Positions 10,472-20,993 of a stretch of DNA of 45,599 bases are shown piece after piece. The position numbers and the translations under genes are program-made. How positions within the stretch are numbered: the first letter of the stretch is position 1; the number at the start of each line of letters is the position of its first letter. The notes beneath the pieces were generated by a model. It made no database searches, was not told the DNA's origin, and was given only the letters and a program-made list of their open reading frames with translations. The DNA is from Chytriomyces cf. hyalinus JEL632 (taxonomy: Eukaryota > Chytridiomycota > Chytridiomycetes > Chytridiales > Chytriomycetaceae): positions 1 to 45,599 of the forward strand of contig JAIWWG010000161.1 in assembly GCA_025435555.1 (NCBI GenBank), written 5' to 3'.

Positions 10472-11814
10472 TTAAATTTCAAACTTTTTGGCAATCATTC
10501 CTTCAGGCGGGCTAACCTTGACAGGCTCCTTCCCAATTTCCGCCCAATTGGTGCTCAACACAGTTCCTCCACTTTCCTGGTAACTCTTCATCATCGCCCG
10601 TCGAGTATCTTCACTCGCATCCTTATAAATCGTCTTGAATAACGCTTGAAGCGCCGCTTCACCCTCCGGTTTTTCTTCCTCCTGGTTTTTGATCAGGTTA
10701 TCCCAATCCGTCTTCTTTTTGCTGCTTGAAGGGTATGCAGGTGGAGCGGCGGCGGGTGCGCTGGACATTGTGGATACGGGTAACGAGTCGTTGGTTGCTT
10801 CCAAGTCGGCCCATCGGATTCCAACGACGGACTTTTTGAGTTTGATTTCGACTTTGGTGCTCATGACGCTGTGTTTGCAGTCGCCTGGGATGATGGATTC
10901 AAACAGGGGGTCGAGTTCGAGCTGTGTGGGGGTTTCAAATATTTTTTTTGATGTATGGTGTGAGCGAATGTACATCAATTGGCATGGATGTTTTAATTTA
11001 CCATGTAATCGGATCCAGAAGGAAGTTTGATGGTTACGGAGAGAGCATTCGTGGCATATTCGATTTTAACAACGTTGGGGTCGTCTTTGGGCAACGATTT
11101 GATGAAAATGGCCACTGTGACAAAGTTTTCGTTTTGGAACCATTCATGGCGAATCTGGTCATATGAGTTTCAAGGGGTAGAATGTTAATTGCAAGATGGC
11201 CAGATCAGAAATTCGATGGGGGTCTCACCTTGGCTGGTGGCAAGAAAGCTGCCGCGGGTGGAATGGGTGCAGCACTGGATTCAGTGGCTGGAGCAAGTGC
11301 AGGTGTTTCTGAGATGGTTGCTTGTTCTTGCAACTTTTTTGGCAGTTGAGCCGGCGTGACCCCTTTCCAGTTTCAAATTTGAGTTAAGCACAGCGGGTCC
11401 GACAACAAACAAGCAGGTAAAAATACCGTCAATGCCGCCCACTTTCGCAATCCAGACATCAAGCAATTTGTCCGCACATCCGCCACTCTTTGCCGCACTA
11501 AAACTCTCCTTCGCCTCTTGCTGCTTCCCCAAATTCGCCAACGCCACTCCACGCCGAAATAAAGCCTTTGCACGCGTGGCTGCATCTCCACCGGCAACTG
11601 TCACGGACATCTCCGCATCGGCGAGAGCATCCGCATGGCGTTGCAGCTTTGCATGTGTGATGCTGCGCTTGAGGTGCATCTCGGCGAGTGTAGGGCCACC
11701 GCTGCGTCTGCCTTTGGTTGCATAGTCGGAGATGGATTCGGTGAATAGGGTTAGCGCGAGGTCGTAGTCTTCGTCCATGAATGCGGCTGTTCCGCGGGTG
11801 TATGGATCGCTCAT
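10472..11814 (-). CDS. SGT1: SGT1 co-chaperone (TPR-CS-SGS)
   Basis: Four exons: 11814-11427, 11362-11229, 11154-11002, 10921-10472; 374 aa. N-terminal TPR region (residues ~1-130; AAFMDEDYDLALTLF, ALFRRGVALANLGKQQEA). A linker rich in Ala/Pro follows. The CS domain starts at IRHEWFQNENFVTVAIFIK and includes VTIKLPSGSDY, LDPLFESIIP and STKVEIKLKKSVVGIRW. The SGS domain closes the protein (EGEAALQALFKTIYKDA, ESGGTVLSTNWAEIGK). SGT1 bridges HSP90 to client complexes such as SCF ubiquitin ligases and kinetochore assembly factors, in cytosol and nucleus. All three domains are complete and in the usual order. The ATG at 11814 gives the expected TPR start. Confidence 0.95.
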
Positions 11815-12259
11815 TTTTTTTTTTAATAAACTTTTTAAACTTTTTACTTTTCCTTGTGTGTTCAGGAGTTGTTGTGTGGGTTTCTGTCGCGTTCTTTCAC
11901 ATTCTGGACAAGTCGGAAATGTCTGCGATCGCACTGCTTCGGACGCAGTTGGCGGGAACGGAGCATGTTTTGTCACGGCAATGAAAGATGCCTTTTCGGA
12001 CATGAGGCGGGATGTACGCGCTTGGCTGTTGTTGCTGATGAGAATCCACTGACTGACTCTGTCTGTATATAGGGTTTAGACGGGCATCACAAATACATGT
12101 GCTTCCTTTGTGGGTGAGGAAACCCCCCCGTTTGCTGTGTTATTTGCGCACATGCAAATATGCTGCGAGAGTGATGCCGCTCATCGGACACGTTCCCCCA
12201 TCTCGGCTGTTTCGTAAAAATAAAAAGCATCTTTGGTGCAAGTGGCACACAACAAAAAA
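11815..12259. promoter_or_regulatory. Divergent intergenic region, SGT1 / ketohexokinase-like gene
   Basis: About 445 bp between divergent start codons. Open frames here are short and overlap the SGT1 5' side. No supported gene and no motif I can name. Confidence 0.45.
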
Positions 12260-13803
12260 ATGAAGCTCAAAGCATTTGTGTCTGGAGCGTGCTATCAAGA
12301 CGTGATTCTGCGGGTCGACTCGTGAGTTCAAATACGAAAAGAGACTCCTCCTCATGCGGGCTCTTCTGATCGATCAAGCTGCATCCATCTAAACATGCTC
12401 CCCGCACATCTCCCACCCTCCCAGGTACCCGCAGGAGGATGCCAAGGTGCGTGCCCAGTCAGTCGAGAAGCGGCGCGGCGGAAACGGAGCAAACGTTCTC
12501 CAAGTCCTAAGCCAATTCCAACCACGCAGTATTGAACAGCGACGGCGAAGCACCGGCACTACCATCGACAGCACGGAAATGAAACAACTTTTCACAAACC
12601 ACTCTCTCGAAACGCATCTCATAGCAGTTCTTGCGGGAGTTGATTCTTTGGAGAATGTGGACCTCGAAACTTCATTTATTATCAATGATCTGCGGACAAA
12701 CACGCCGCTAGTGTCTTTGGCGCATTGTGTGTTTCGTGGGGCTGGGTATAGCGAGCCTACTGCGTGGATTGTGGCTACGGGTGCTTCGAGAACAATTATT
12801 AATCATACCACGTTGCCGGAGTTGACGGCGGCGGAATTTAAAACGGGGATGGCGCCGGTTTTGGATCAGAATTTCAATGACGCAAATGTGAGGGGATTGC
12901 TTTTGGTTTTTATGTGCAACGAAATATTGAATTCATGTTTTTTTTTTCTAGGTTGGCGATGCGTCTCCGTCTTCTTTATGGTTTCATTTTGAAGGGCGCA
13001 ACGTGTCTGAGATGGAGCAAATGGTGGATTGGCTCATTGATGTCAGGGACAAGCAGTCTGCATTGTGCACTGCCAAAGGTCAACAAGAGTGGTGGGCGCC
13101 TATCCGAGGAGTAATTCTCCCGCCAGCATTGCCGAATCTGACATTGCCAAACGAAAGTTGCTCGCTTGTTGCATCCAATCCAATATCACCGATTGCAATC
13201 ACTCCAGGTATTTCACCGGGTGTCAATATTATTGGGAAACGCGATTCGAGGGATTCAGTTTTGGCATCCGTGTTTTCAAAGTCACCCAACACGGGCGATG
13301 TGCCGGCAACACCCGTTGGTGCGGGACCAAGCAAACTTTTTGGTCACCCATCGCCACCTGATGTGCCTCAGTTTACAATCTCGGTTGAATTTGAGAAACC
13401 GAATCGACCTGGCCTTGACAATTTACTTGCCAAAGCAGACTTGCTGTTTTTTTCAAAATGGTATGCTGAAGGCCGTGGATTTCCGAATGCACCGACGGGC
13501 TTTTTGGACAACATTCGACGAGAATGTAAACAAGGGGCGATTTTGTTCTTGACTTGGAGTGAGCAAGGATGCTTCTTTCTTGTAAACGACTTAAAACGGC
13601 CCGCACAAACACACCATGTTCCTGCACCCCAAATCTTTCCGGTGGATACGATTGGTGCTGGGGATACGTTTGCGGCGGGGATACTGTATAGCATGGGATT
13701 GCAGAAGTGGGATACCCGGCGTGCGTGTGAGTTTAGTGTAAGGCTTGCGACTGCCAAGTGTGCGCAGGTTGGGTTTGACGGATTGGCGGACCGCGTGATC
13801 TGA
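12260..13803 (+). CDS. Ketohexokinase-like PfkB carbohydrate kinase
   Basis: Three exons: 12260-12321, 12425-12887, 12952-13803 (TGA); 458 aa. The first exon encodes the start of the fold (KAFVSGACYQDVILRVDSYP). Family features in order: EKRRGGNGANVLQVLSQF (sugar-binding GG motif), FHFEGRNVSEMEQMV and FTISVEFEKPNRPGL (both close to ketohexokinase), AILFLTWSEQGCFF, and the ATP/catalytic signature DTIGAGDTFAAGILYSMG, ending CAQVGFDGLADRVI as in ketohexokinase. It probably phosphorylates a ketose or related sugar with ATP; the substrate is not determined. About 95 residues, rich in Pro, Ser and Asn, are inserted between the GRN segment and the VEFEKP strand, making it longer than the ~300 aa human enzyme. 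Confidence 0.88.
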
Positions 13804-13935
13804 AAAATCTTTTTTTACGCTTGTTGTGTGTGTGTACAATTTGTCATGAATAAAAACGTGTGTGTGTGAGTGGGTATTTCTTTTGGGTTCAGCTTTTTTG
13901 GGGGGCGCGTGACCTTTGACTTGTTCCAGGGTTGG

Positions 13936-15301
13936 ATGCGCAAGGGATGGGATGGGATGATGGTCAGCATGGGATGTGATGCTGGGAGCGTCCAGCTGGC
14001 AATAGCCGCCAGCATCGCGCACAGCACATCTGCAAAGAGGGCTATGGGTGGGTCTGTGCAGTTGGGACTGGATATGTCCTATCTCGATCCCGATTCCTTC
14101 AAAAAACACACAGAGCCCGTGCAACATGCGGCTCAAGATTTCGTACCCGGCAAAAAAAAGCCCTTGCAAAATTTGAAAGCTATGTTGGGAAACCTCACCA
14201 GCAGCACCAGCAGCAACATGCCAACGGACCTTGGCAAGATGTTGGTCTGGGGCGCAGTCTTTCCGACATATTCATGCGGCATCCTTCTGAACGGCCTCAT
14301 CCTGGCCGTCATTCTGTGCAACCGTCGCACTCTACTCTTGCACCGAATCGACTTTGTCTATCTATTCCTGCTCTCGGTGTGCATGCTGTTTTCTGTCGTA
14401 TTCACTGTGCGATTCGTTGTATCGCTTGCATACAACTTTGAGATTGAGGATAATGAGTTGTTTGGACGTATCGTGGCCGCCATGACGTCCGTCTCTGTGG
14501 TGAGTTGAGTTGCTTTTCTCATGACATGCTTACAACTTTTTTTTTGTATATCCGCAAGTTCTTTATCTTCACGGCCAACGTGTTTCTTGCTGCGGAGCGA
14601 TACTTTACGTTCCGTGATGTAAAGGACCGCTACAGTCTGAAATATTTTGTTCTTTTGGGCGTGCACAATACTATCATGGCGGGTATTATTGTTGCCACAT
14701 TCGTCATGTCGGTGAGTAGTCTCCCCTGGGGATCAAGTTGGCAAAAAAGAAACCCTGAATTGACACCATTCACAGCCCAGCAGCAACCGCAGCTGGCCAG
14801 ACAACACGATCCCTCGGTACATCTGGTTCGCCGTCACTGGATGGTCGTTTTTTGTCGGGTTCGGGTTAATTATTTACCTGTACTTTTCGACGTACCGCAT
14901 GGTGTCACGGCAGCTGAGGGACACTATGTCGAATCACAAAATGGACGAACTGCGCATCCTTCTCGAACGCAACGTGCTCAAGAACAGTATCATCATGAGT
15001 GCTGCCATTGTTGTGTGTTATCTGCCGAATGCCATCTGGTTGGGTCTTAGCAAGGCGTTGACCTTGAGCAAGGAGCAGAGTACGTTGGCTTTGGATATCA
15101 CGTGCGGGCAATGTATTTTTCTGTTCTGATTGGTTCAAATTTCTAATGTTTTTGAAATTCATTTAAAGTTACGAACTGATTGCGCTGGATGTTATTATCA
15201 CGCCGTTCCTTGTGCTGTACTTTGTTCCGCCCATTCGAGAAGCGCTCTCGGGACTGTCTCCAAGGCGTAACTCAGAGCGGTGGGATGACCATGAGCGATG
15301 A
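13936..15301 (+). CDS. Rhodopsin-like seven-transmembrane receptor (GPCR)
   Basis: Exons: 13936-14499, 14559-14711, 14776-15101, 15169-15301 (TGA); 391 aa from the ATG at 13936. The ATG at 14074 (MSYLDPDSF) would give 345 aa and is equally plausible because nothing is recognisable before it. An N-glycosylatable N terminus (GNLTSSTSS) precedes seven hydrophobic segments: TM1 VFPTYSCGILLNGLILAVIL, TM2 DFVYLFLLSVCMLFSVVF, TM3 FIFTANVFLAAERYF, TM4 LGVHNTIMAGIIVATFV, TM5 GWSFFVGFGLIIYLYFS, TM6 SIIMSAAIVVCYLPNAIW, TM7 LDVIITPFLVLYFVPPI. ERY at the end of TM3 matches the E/DRY motif, and TM7 has a proline where NPxxY sits. The third intracellular loop is short and basic. Ligand and G protein are unknown. 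Confidence 0.75.
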
Positions 15302-15626
15302 AATATATCCCGTGGATTTGATGCTTTTATTTTATTTGTTTTGGTCATTGACTGTTATCCTGTCTTTATTTTTGTTCTTTGTGCATGTCAATACCGTAGA
15401 ATCTGTTTTTTGTAAAGGCTGTTGTTGTTGGTGTTGTTTGGCGTAAAAGTAAAAAAACGTGGACCTTGCGTGCGTTTAAAGCCAAACGAGAAGCATGAAA
15501 AGGGGGATGATGAAAACAGTGTTCATGCAATGCCTCTCTTTTTTTTTTTTTTCCAAAACTTGCCACTGACAACAATGGACGGACCCAAATAACAAAAAAA
15601 ATAAAATAAAAATAAAAACAATCTGT
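15302..15626. other. Convergent 3' intergenic region
   Basis: About 325 bp between the 3' ends of the 7TM gene (+) and the MHYT gene (-). AT-rich, with AATAAA-like words near 15600-15625. No gene seen. Confidence 0.5.
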
Positions 15627-17484
15627 TCAAACTGGAATAAAACTGGGCCTCCGAGAACTGTTTGCGTACACATAGCTACCCCGTGGAGTACCAAACGCAG
15701 CTTGCGCACGGGCTCGGTACAAGTTTAGAACCAGGTCATTGTCTTGACGTAGCACTGCTTCCGATACAATGTTGATGATGACCTGATAACAAACAACATG
15801 TTCTTCAATACTCCCGTTCGCGCTTAAACAAAGAAAAAACGAACAAACCTCGCTGTACAGAATCACTTCCGCCAAATGAATCGGTTCAATGAATCCACTT
15901 GGATCGAAATCAGGAACATGTTTAAACGTGTAATTGACTGCAGCCATCCCTGTATAGTGCATGCCGTTTACAGCAATCGCGATAATCACTGCAGCAGTGT
16001 ACTTGACAACCTCATATGGATAGTACGGCAAGATCCTGAAAATGATAAACATCCCTGCTGTCGCTGCCACAACGGCAATCACAACGGAAAGTCCCACAAT
16101 TACTGGATTGAATATCTGGTCCGCTTGCATTCGCATAGAGTACATTCCCAGATGATGCATTGCCAAAACTGCGATAGCGATAAAGAAGCCCGATATTACG
16201 ATGCGCCACGGTTTTTCAAATAAAATTAGGATATCAATTGTTAATTCCAGGTCACCGCCTCCTCCACTTCCAAAGTGGATTGAATCAAGTTGTGTTGAGG
16301 ATTCTTTGGGTCTATCTCTGCTGGGAAATGCGGGTCCAACGTCGTACCGGATGGAAGCGTCTGCGCTTGGATAGTTGATTGGAATTTGGGGCAGATGCGG
16401 GGGAGGCAGTTGTGGCCGAGGAAGCGATTCCCAGCCTTTTGCAATCCAATTTCTGGGAGATTTCGTGTGCGGTTGAGGAGTATGTGGAGGAGTTGCATGT
16501 ACCAGGTCTCCGCTTTTGGAGTCGTCTTTGCTACCGCTGTTGGTGGTTCCAGCATCTTTTGCGCTTAAACGCCTAGCACTATTTTGAGCGCTTTCTGGAT
16601 GAAGTGGTTGGACATGGGGTGATAGCATGTTGTCGCGCTGTGGTAAGAGCGCTGTGCTTTCTACGATTGCTTCCATTTGGTTATCAAACTCTGCTGTTGC
16701 CTTGATTTCGTGGCCCATATGTGCATGGGTATTACTATCGCGTGCGCCCATGGACCGAGTGACTCCACTAGTTCTAGGTGGAACCGCCGATACCGACTGA
16801 GACCCGGGTGCCAAAGATTTCCCACTTTTACTATTACTCTGATTCAATTTTTTTTCGGCCTTTTTTTTGATGGCCATGGTTTTGGCAACCTCCCTCGCCA
16901 TGATTCTTTCAGCCAGTTTCGTTCTGTCATGGACGATTGAGTTCCAGTATTCGTCTTGGCTTGCGTAGTGGAAGGCCCATAAGATTGTGAGGCTGCAGAC
17001 GACGGCGGATAGGACTGTGTAGCCGTAGTCAAAGTAGATGGGTACGCGGGTGCCGGTTTCGTGGATGTGGAGTGTGACGGCGGTCATTCCAACAAAGTGC
17101 ATGAAAAAGATTGCTCGGATTGAGAGTGACAGGGATGATAGCAGTAGCAGCACGGCTGAGTAGAACTTGGATACGGGGGGGTCGATACTTTGTTTGGGGA
17201 AATAAAGAGTTGGTCCCTCTTTTGGGTATCCAAAAAAAAAAAAAACCTCGACTTGTCGATGGCAGTTCATACCGGCACCGCGCTTCGTTCAAAAGAATCG
17301 TGTACATGGCGCCAGCATACGAGATGGCTACCGACACTACAATCGTGACGGCATTCCATTGCGTATCCAGTAGATCGCGGTCGTAGTCTGCGTAGGTGAT
17401 GTTCCCAACAACAGGCGGGTTGATCATTGTAGACAAAGAAAAGATGAAGGAGGGATTTTCAAATTTTTTTTCAAGCTGGTCCAT
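15627..17484 (-). CDS. MHYT-domain integral membrane sensor protein
   Basis: Exons: 17484-17273, 17187-15849, 15782-15627; 568 aa. Three MHYT motifs lie in hydrophobic helices: FFMHFVGMTAV, LAMHHLGMYSM and GMHYTGMAAV. MHYT repeats (Met, His and neighbouring residues) are proposed to bind a metal ion for sensing small gases such as O2, CO or NO in bacterial signalling proteins. N-terminal helices include NAVTIVVSVAISYAGAMYTI. A ~200-residue cytoplasmic-type linker rich in Ser/Pro/Gln separates the first and second motif helices, and a short soluble tail (FGTPRGSYVYANSSRRPS) ends the protein; no GGDEF, EAL or kinase domain is attached. Two donors fit the first intron (17281 or 17272); the GTATGA donor is preferred. 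The second intron is 66 nt and stop-free, so its removal is an inference from splice sites. Confidence 0.82.
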
Positions 17485-17796
17485 GGGATAAACATGCGTT
17501 CTCCTTTATTGCCTTTACGTACGGATGAAAGGCGCGTTTTTTATTTGAAGCACAAACTGTCATTTCTCTTGATATGTTAGGCTCGTTTCTTGTTGCTGCC
17601 TACTGGCAGTTTACGCGTAGCTACAAGTGGGTTTATGCGCAGCCGGTGTGGTTACAAAACTCACGACAACGCCTGTTTAGTGAACCTGGAAGGGCGTCGC
17701 TCGCCGCCGCTGAAAAGACGGTGGTGCTCAGACAGTCCAAAGCTTGAACCATTTTTATCGTCCAGAAATCATTTTTTTTCACAAAAAAAGACATCC
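17485..17796. promoter_or_regulatory. Divergent intergenic region, MHYT gene / PROPPIN gene
   Basis: About 310 bp. An open frame runs in from 17590 in phase with the PROPPIN start, but the encoded residues are Arg/Cys/Ser-rich and unlike the family, so this is treated as 5' UTR and promoter. Confidence 0.45.
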
Positions 17797-19668
17797 ATGA
17801 GTGGCGCAACAGCCAAAGCCAACTTTCCAAGCAGCACAAACCAGACAGGCTCCCTCTTCTCAATCGTGCAGAACGATGCAGTCCGTGTCTTCAACAGCGA
17901 CCCGCTTGTCGAGAAGCTGCGCATGTCCGTCGGGCCTGCCGCTGGTGATGCCGACGGCGGTCCTCAGAAGAGGAGTAAGATCGTGATGGCCTCGGTGCTG
18001 GGCAGGTCCAACTATATGGCGTATGTGTCAGCGGGAGAGCCATCGACGGTGTGCTTGTATGATGATTTGAAGCAGCGCGTTGTCTTGCGTTTTGTGGAAG
18101 AGTCCCGCATTAAGGGTGTTATTCTGGAGAAGCGGAGGTAATTTGGGACTTGGTTTCTTTCCAGCTGTTTGCCTTTTATGTTATTTGAACTCGATTTTTG
18201 CACTTGGATTTCAGACTTGTGGTGGTCCTGCTGACAAAGGTCAAGGTGTACGACTGGAACCCACTCGCGCCATGCTGTCTGTTTTCATTTCCAACCATGA
18301 CAAACGATGACGCTATCGCTGTTCTAGCTCCTTTGACGATGCCCGGAGACGATTCCAAACGCATGCTCGCATTCCTTGGCAGAAACACGGGTCAAGTCCA
18401 GTTTTGCCAAATCCCAGCCAGCGACATCTTAAACAAGGACGCAATCGAAACACCCGTTGTCTCCATCGTTGCGGCACACACTGCACCCATGAAATGCATA
18501 GCGTTAAACTCGAATGGACTCTTTTTGGCGACTGCTTCGAATGCTGGAACTCTTGTTCGCGTTTTTGAGACTAGGACTCGAGCGCTGTTGCATGAATTTC
18601 GGAGGGGTACGGAAGCGGCGATTATTTATTCGTTGGCGTTTTCTATGGATGATTATTTTCTTGTGGTTGGGTCGGATAGGGGGACTGTTCATATTTTTGT
18701 TGTTGGTGAGTTTTTATTATTTTTTTTTTATGTTTGGACTCGAAATTTGCGATAGAGTGCGTTCTTGATCTCTTTTTATTTTATGTATATCCACAGGAGG
18801 TATGGATGAAAATTCGGCTATAAGTCTTGAACGTCGTGGAGCCAGTGCAAGTGCTGGTGCTTCTCCTCCCAGCAACAATTCAGCCTTTGCTCATCAAAAA
18901 TACGGCAGGAAAAACCCGGATGCACAGAATGGAGGATTCCCTTCATCTCGAAGTGTTGTAGGCGGTGGTGGTGGGGGCGGGGGCGGCGCAAGTAGCGCTC
19001 CTCCCTCCATCGCAAGTATTTCTCCTGTGCCTTTAACGGGCGTGGCGTCTGCAGTTGGGAAAATGGCGTATTCCCAAGCTTCGAAAAGCAGTGGTGCAGC
19101 TAGCGGAATAAGCGTCATTAGTACGAGTGGAAACCGGGGGAGTTCGCTTGGATTCCTTGCGCCCATCAACAAGTACTTTAAAAGCCAGTGGAGCTTTGCG
19201 CAGTGTAGTGTAGAATCGAATGTCGCGTTTGTAGGATTTTTCGGGGGTTCGTCTGATCCGGATTTGAAGCGGTTGAAGGCGGATTTGCATGATGCTGCAC
19301 ATCCTCAGCAAAAGATGCCAATGCCTTACGGTACGCAAGTTGCATCCTCTTTGAAATACGATTCGGATGAGGAAGTGCCAACGGGTTTTGAAAAATTCAA
19401 AAGCAAGACTGGCGAGTCGGAAACAGTTGGTGATGCGTTCAAATCTGGGGCCTCTCTGCTGCGGTGGTCGCCGCCCGTAGTTTCACCGTCAACGAGTATC
19501 ATTATTCTTACGCAGGATGGATCGTATTACAAGTTTGCGATGGATTTGAAAAAGGGCGGTGAATGCGTGTTGGAAAAGTTTTACAAATTGACTGATTTGA
19601 GTCAAAGCGTGGAACGGATTGGAGAAACGGAGGTGGGCGGAGTACGGTTTGGAATGGCTGTTCGGTGA
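17797..19668 (+). CDS. PROPPIN, WD40 phosphoinositide-binding protein (Atg18/WIPI family)
   Basis: Exons: 17797-18137, 18215-18705, 18797-19668 (TGA); 567 aa. Beta-propeller blades are seen as DAVRVFNSDP, KVKVYDW, HTAPMKCIALNSNGLFLAT, LVRVFETRTRALLHEF and IYSLAFSMDDYFLVVGSD. The signature FRRG (~residues 242-245) between blades 5 and 6 binds PI3P/PI(3,5)P2 headgroups on phagophore or vacuole/endosome membranes. The C-terminal blade reads SSLGFLAPINKYFKSQWSFA, then SIIILTQDGSYYKFAMD. About 90 low-complexity residues, including a run of Gly (~302-310), are inserted before the last blade. A role in autophagy or vacuolar membrane dynamics is inferred from family. Closer to the WIPI3/4-Hsv2 branch by eye, but this is not settled. 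Confidence 0.88.
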
Positions 19669-19722
19669 CATGAAAAAAAACACTGCAAAAAAAAAAGTCT
19701 CCAAAAAATAACAGTACTTGAA

Positions 19723-20596
19723 ATGACTCAGACAGACGAAGCGGGTTGGACCACGCACCCTGAAAACGAAACAAACACGGCCTGGTTCGCCATGGCCACA
19801 AAGCGGTCGCATCCGTGTGGCGATGGACCAGACGAGGAGCTATCCCGACAACGAGCATTGATCATTGGTGCATGCATTGAAGGAACCGCGCCACAAAATT
19901 AAACTGCTTTTTGAACTAACATCCAACAACGCGCACTCTTTAGCCATGGACGGCACTGAAGCGTCACTGCATGCCTTGGACTGGACGTGCAAGAACATTC
20001 TCGAGCCTGCGCGTGATGTTCTTGTGTTGTTGACTGTCGGGGAAATTGATCTGGACGTGTCTGATGTTCTCATGAACGCGGCGGGTAAAACAAAAAGCAT
20101 TTCGTTCTTAATCCATTCTGTGCGCTTGAGTTTTTAACATAATATCGTGGGTGGTGGTTTTCGTTTCCCCGCCAGACACTGCATTGGAAACACTTGGCCT
20201 CAAAACTCGAACAGATTCCAGAATGACGGCAGCAAACGCCAAAACCATGGACGCACTTGAAACAGCAAAAAAGTACTTGTCAATCGCAGAGTTGCGCCTC
20301 AAAGCCATGAATCGTGAAAACGTTTGCTACAATTTGGTCGCGTTGGCTTCAGACAAGATTGACGGCACAATTTCTGCGTTTTATGAATCGAAAATGGATG
20401 TTTTGGGAGAAGGGAATACTGTTCTCGTTCTTGGGTACTTCACTGTGGTTTCCATTACGTAATGGTGAAAGTGTGTTTGCTGATTCCTCAATGCAGGTCA
20501 AGATGTTCCACGTTTTTGTCCAGATCCATCAGAGGGACCACGGATTCTGTTCTGCACAGTGCTGTTGGGGGATGCCAGATTGTTGTGAAGGTGTGA
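19723..20596 (+). CDS. Universal stress protein (UspA) family protein
   Basis: Four exons: 19723-19867, 19944-20084, 20176-20434, 20497-20596 (TGA); 214 aa. Once spliced, the first strand reads RALIIAMDGTEASLHALDW, the USP pattern (hydrophobic strand, D-G-S/T, S..A..W). Then come VLVLLTVGEIDLD, a helix rich in Ala/Lys (ETAKKYLSIAELRLKAMN), and the C-terminal VLVLGSRCSTFLSRSI with GTTDSVLHSAVGGCQIVV. That segment corresponds to the nucleotide-binding G-S-R-G...G-S...V family motif, with Cys in place of the second Gly of GSRG, so ATP binding is uncertain. Starts only 54 bp after the PROPPIN stop. Small USP proteins respond to stress; no specific role can be assigned. Confidence 0.82.
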
Positions 20597-20993
20597 GATG
20601 TTTGTGCTTGCGTTTTGAAGTGCGAAGGCAAGGCTGATGTATAAAAAACGCGTTTAAAAATGTTTGGGGGTTCTGGGGATACTGTCACTGTCGCATCATT
20701 ATCGTTTATTTTTGTGTTAATTTGCGAAGGCTACCTGGCATCAGATGGATGGCCGCATTTTGCGCGCACGTGTTGTGTTTGTTTCGAAACAGTAGGACGC
20801 GTTAAATATCACAAACAATTTTTCAGTCAAAGAATTGTCAGCTTCTCGCATCCGTGCCTATCCAAAACCCACCGACGTTTGCGCGCATCACAGCTACCAT
20901 ACCCTCAAACACACTGAGATTCAGTTTATTTGAAGACATCGAAGAGAAGGCTTCGCAAAAGCTCGAACACACTGCCTTCAGACGACAAACACG
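20597..20993. promoter_or_regulatory. Upstream region of the CNBD channel gene
   Basis: About 400 bp between tandem genes. No supported open frame. It should hold the 3' UTR of the stress-protein gene and the channel promoter. Confidence 0.4.

Noticed and set aside
12140-12703. Minus-strand frames opposite the ketohexokinase-like first exons
   Set aside because: They overlap exons of a well-supported gene and have no family features.
17590-17796. N-terminal extension of the PROPPIN gene
   Set aside because: In frame, but the composition (Arg/Cys/Ser) is unlike the family and the downstream ATG at 17797 directly precedes propeller-like sequence.
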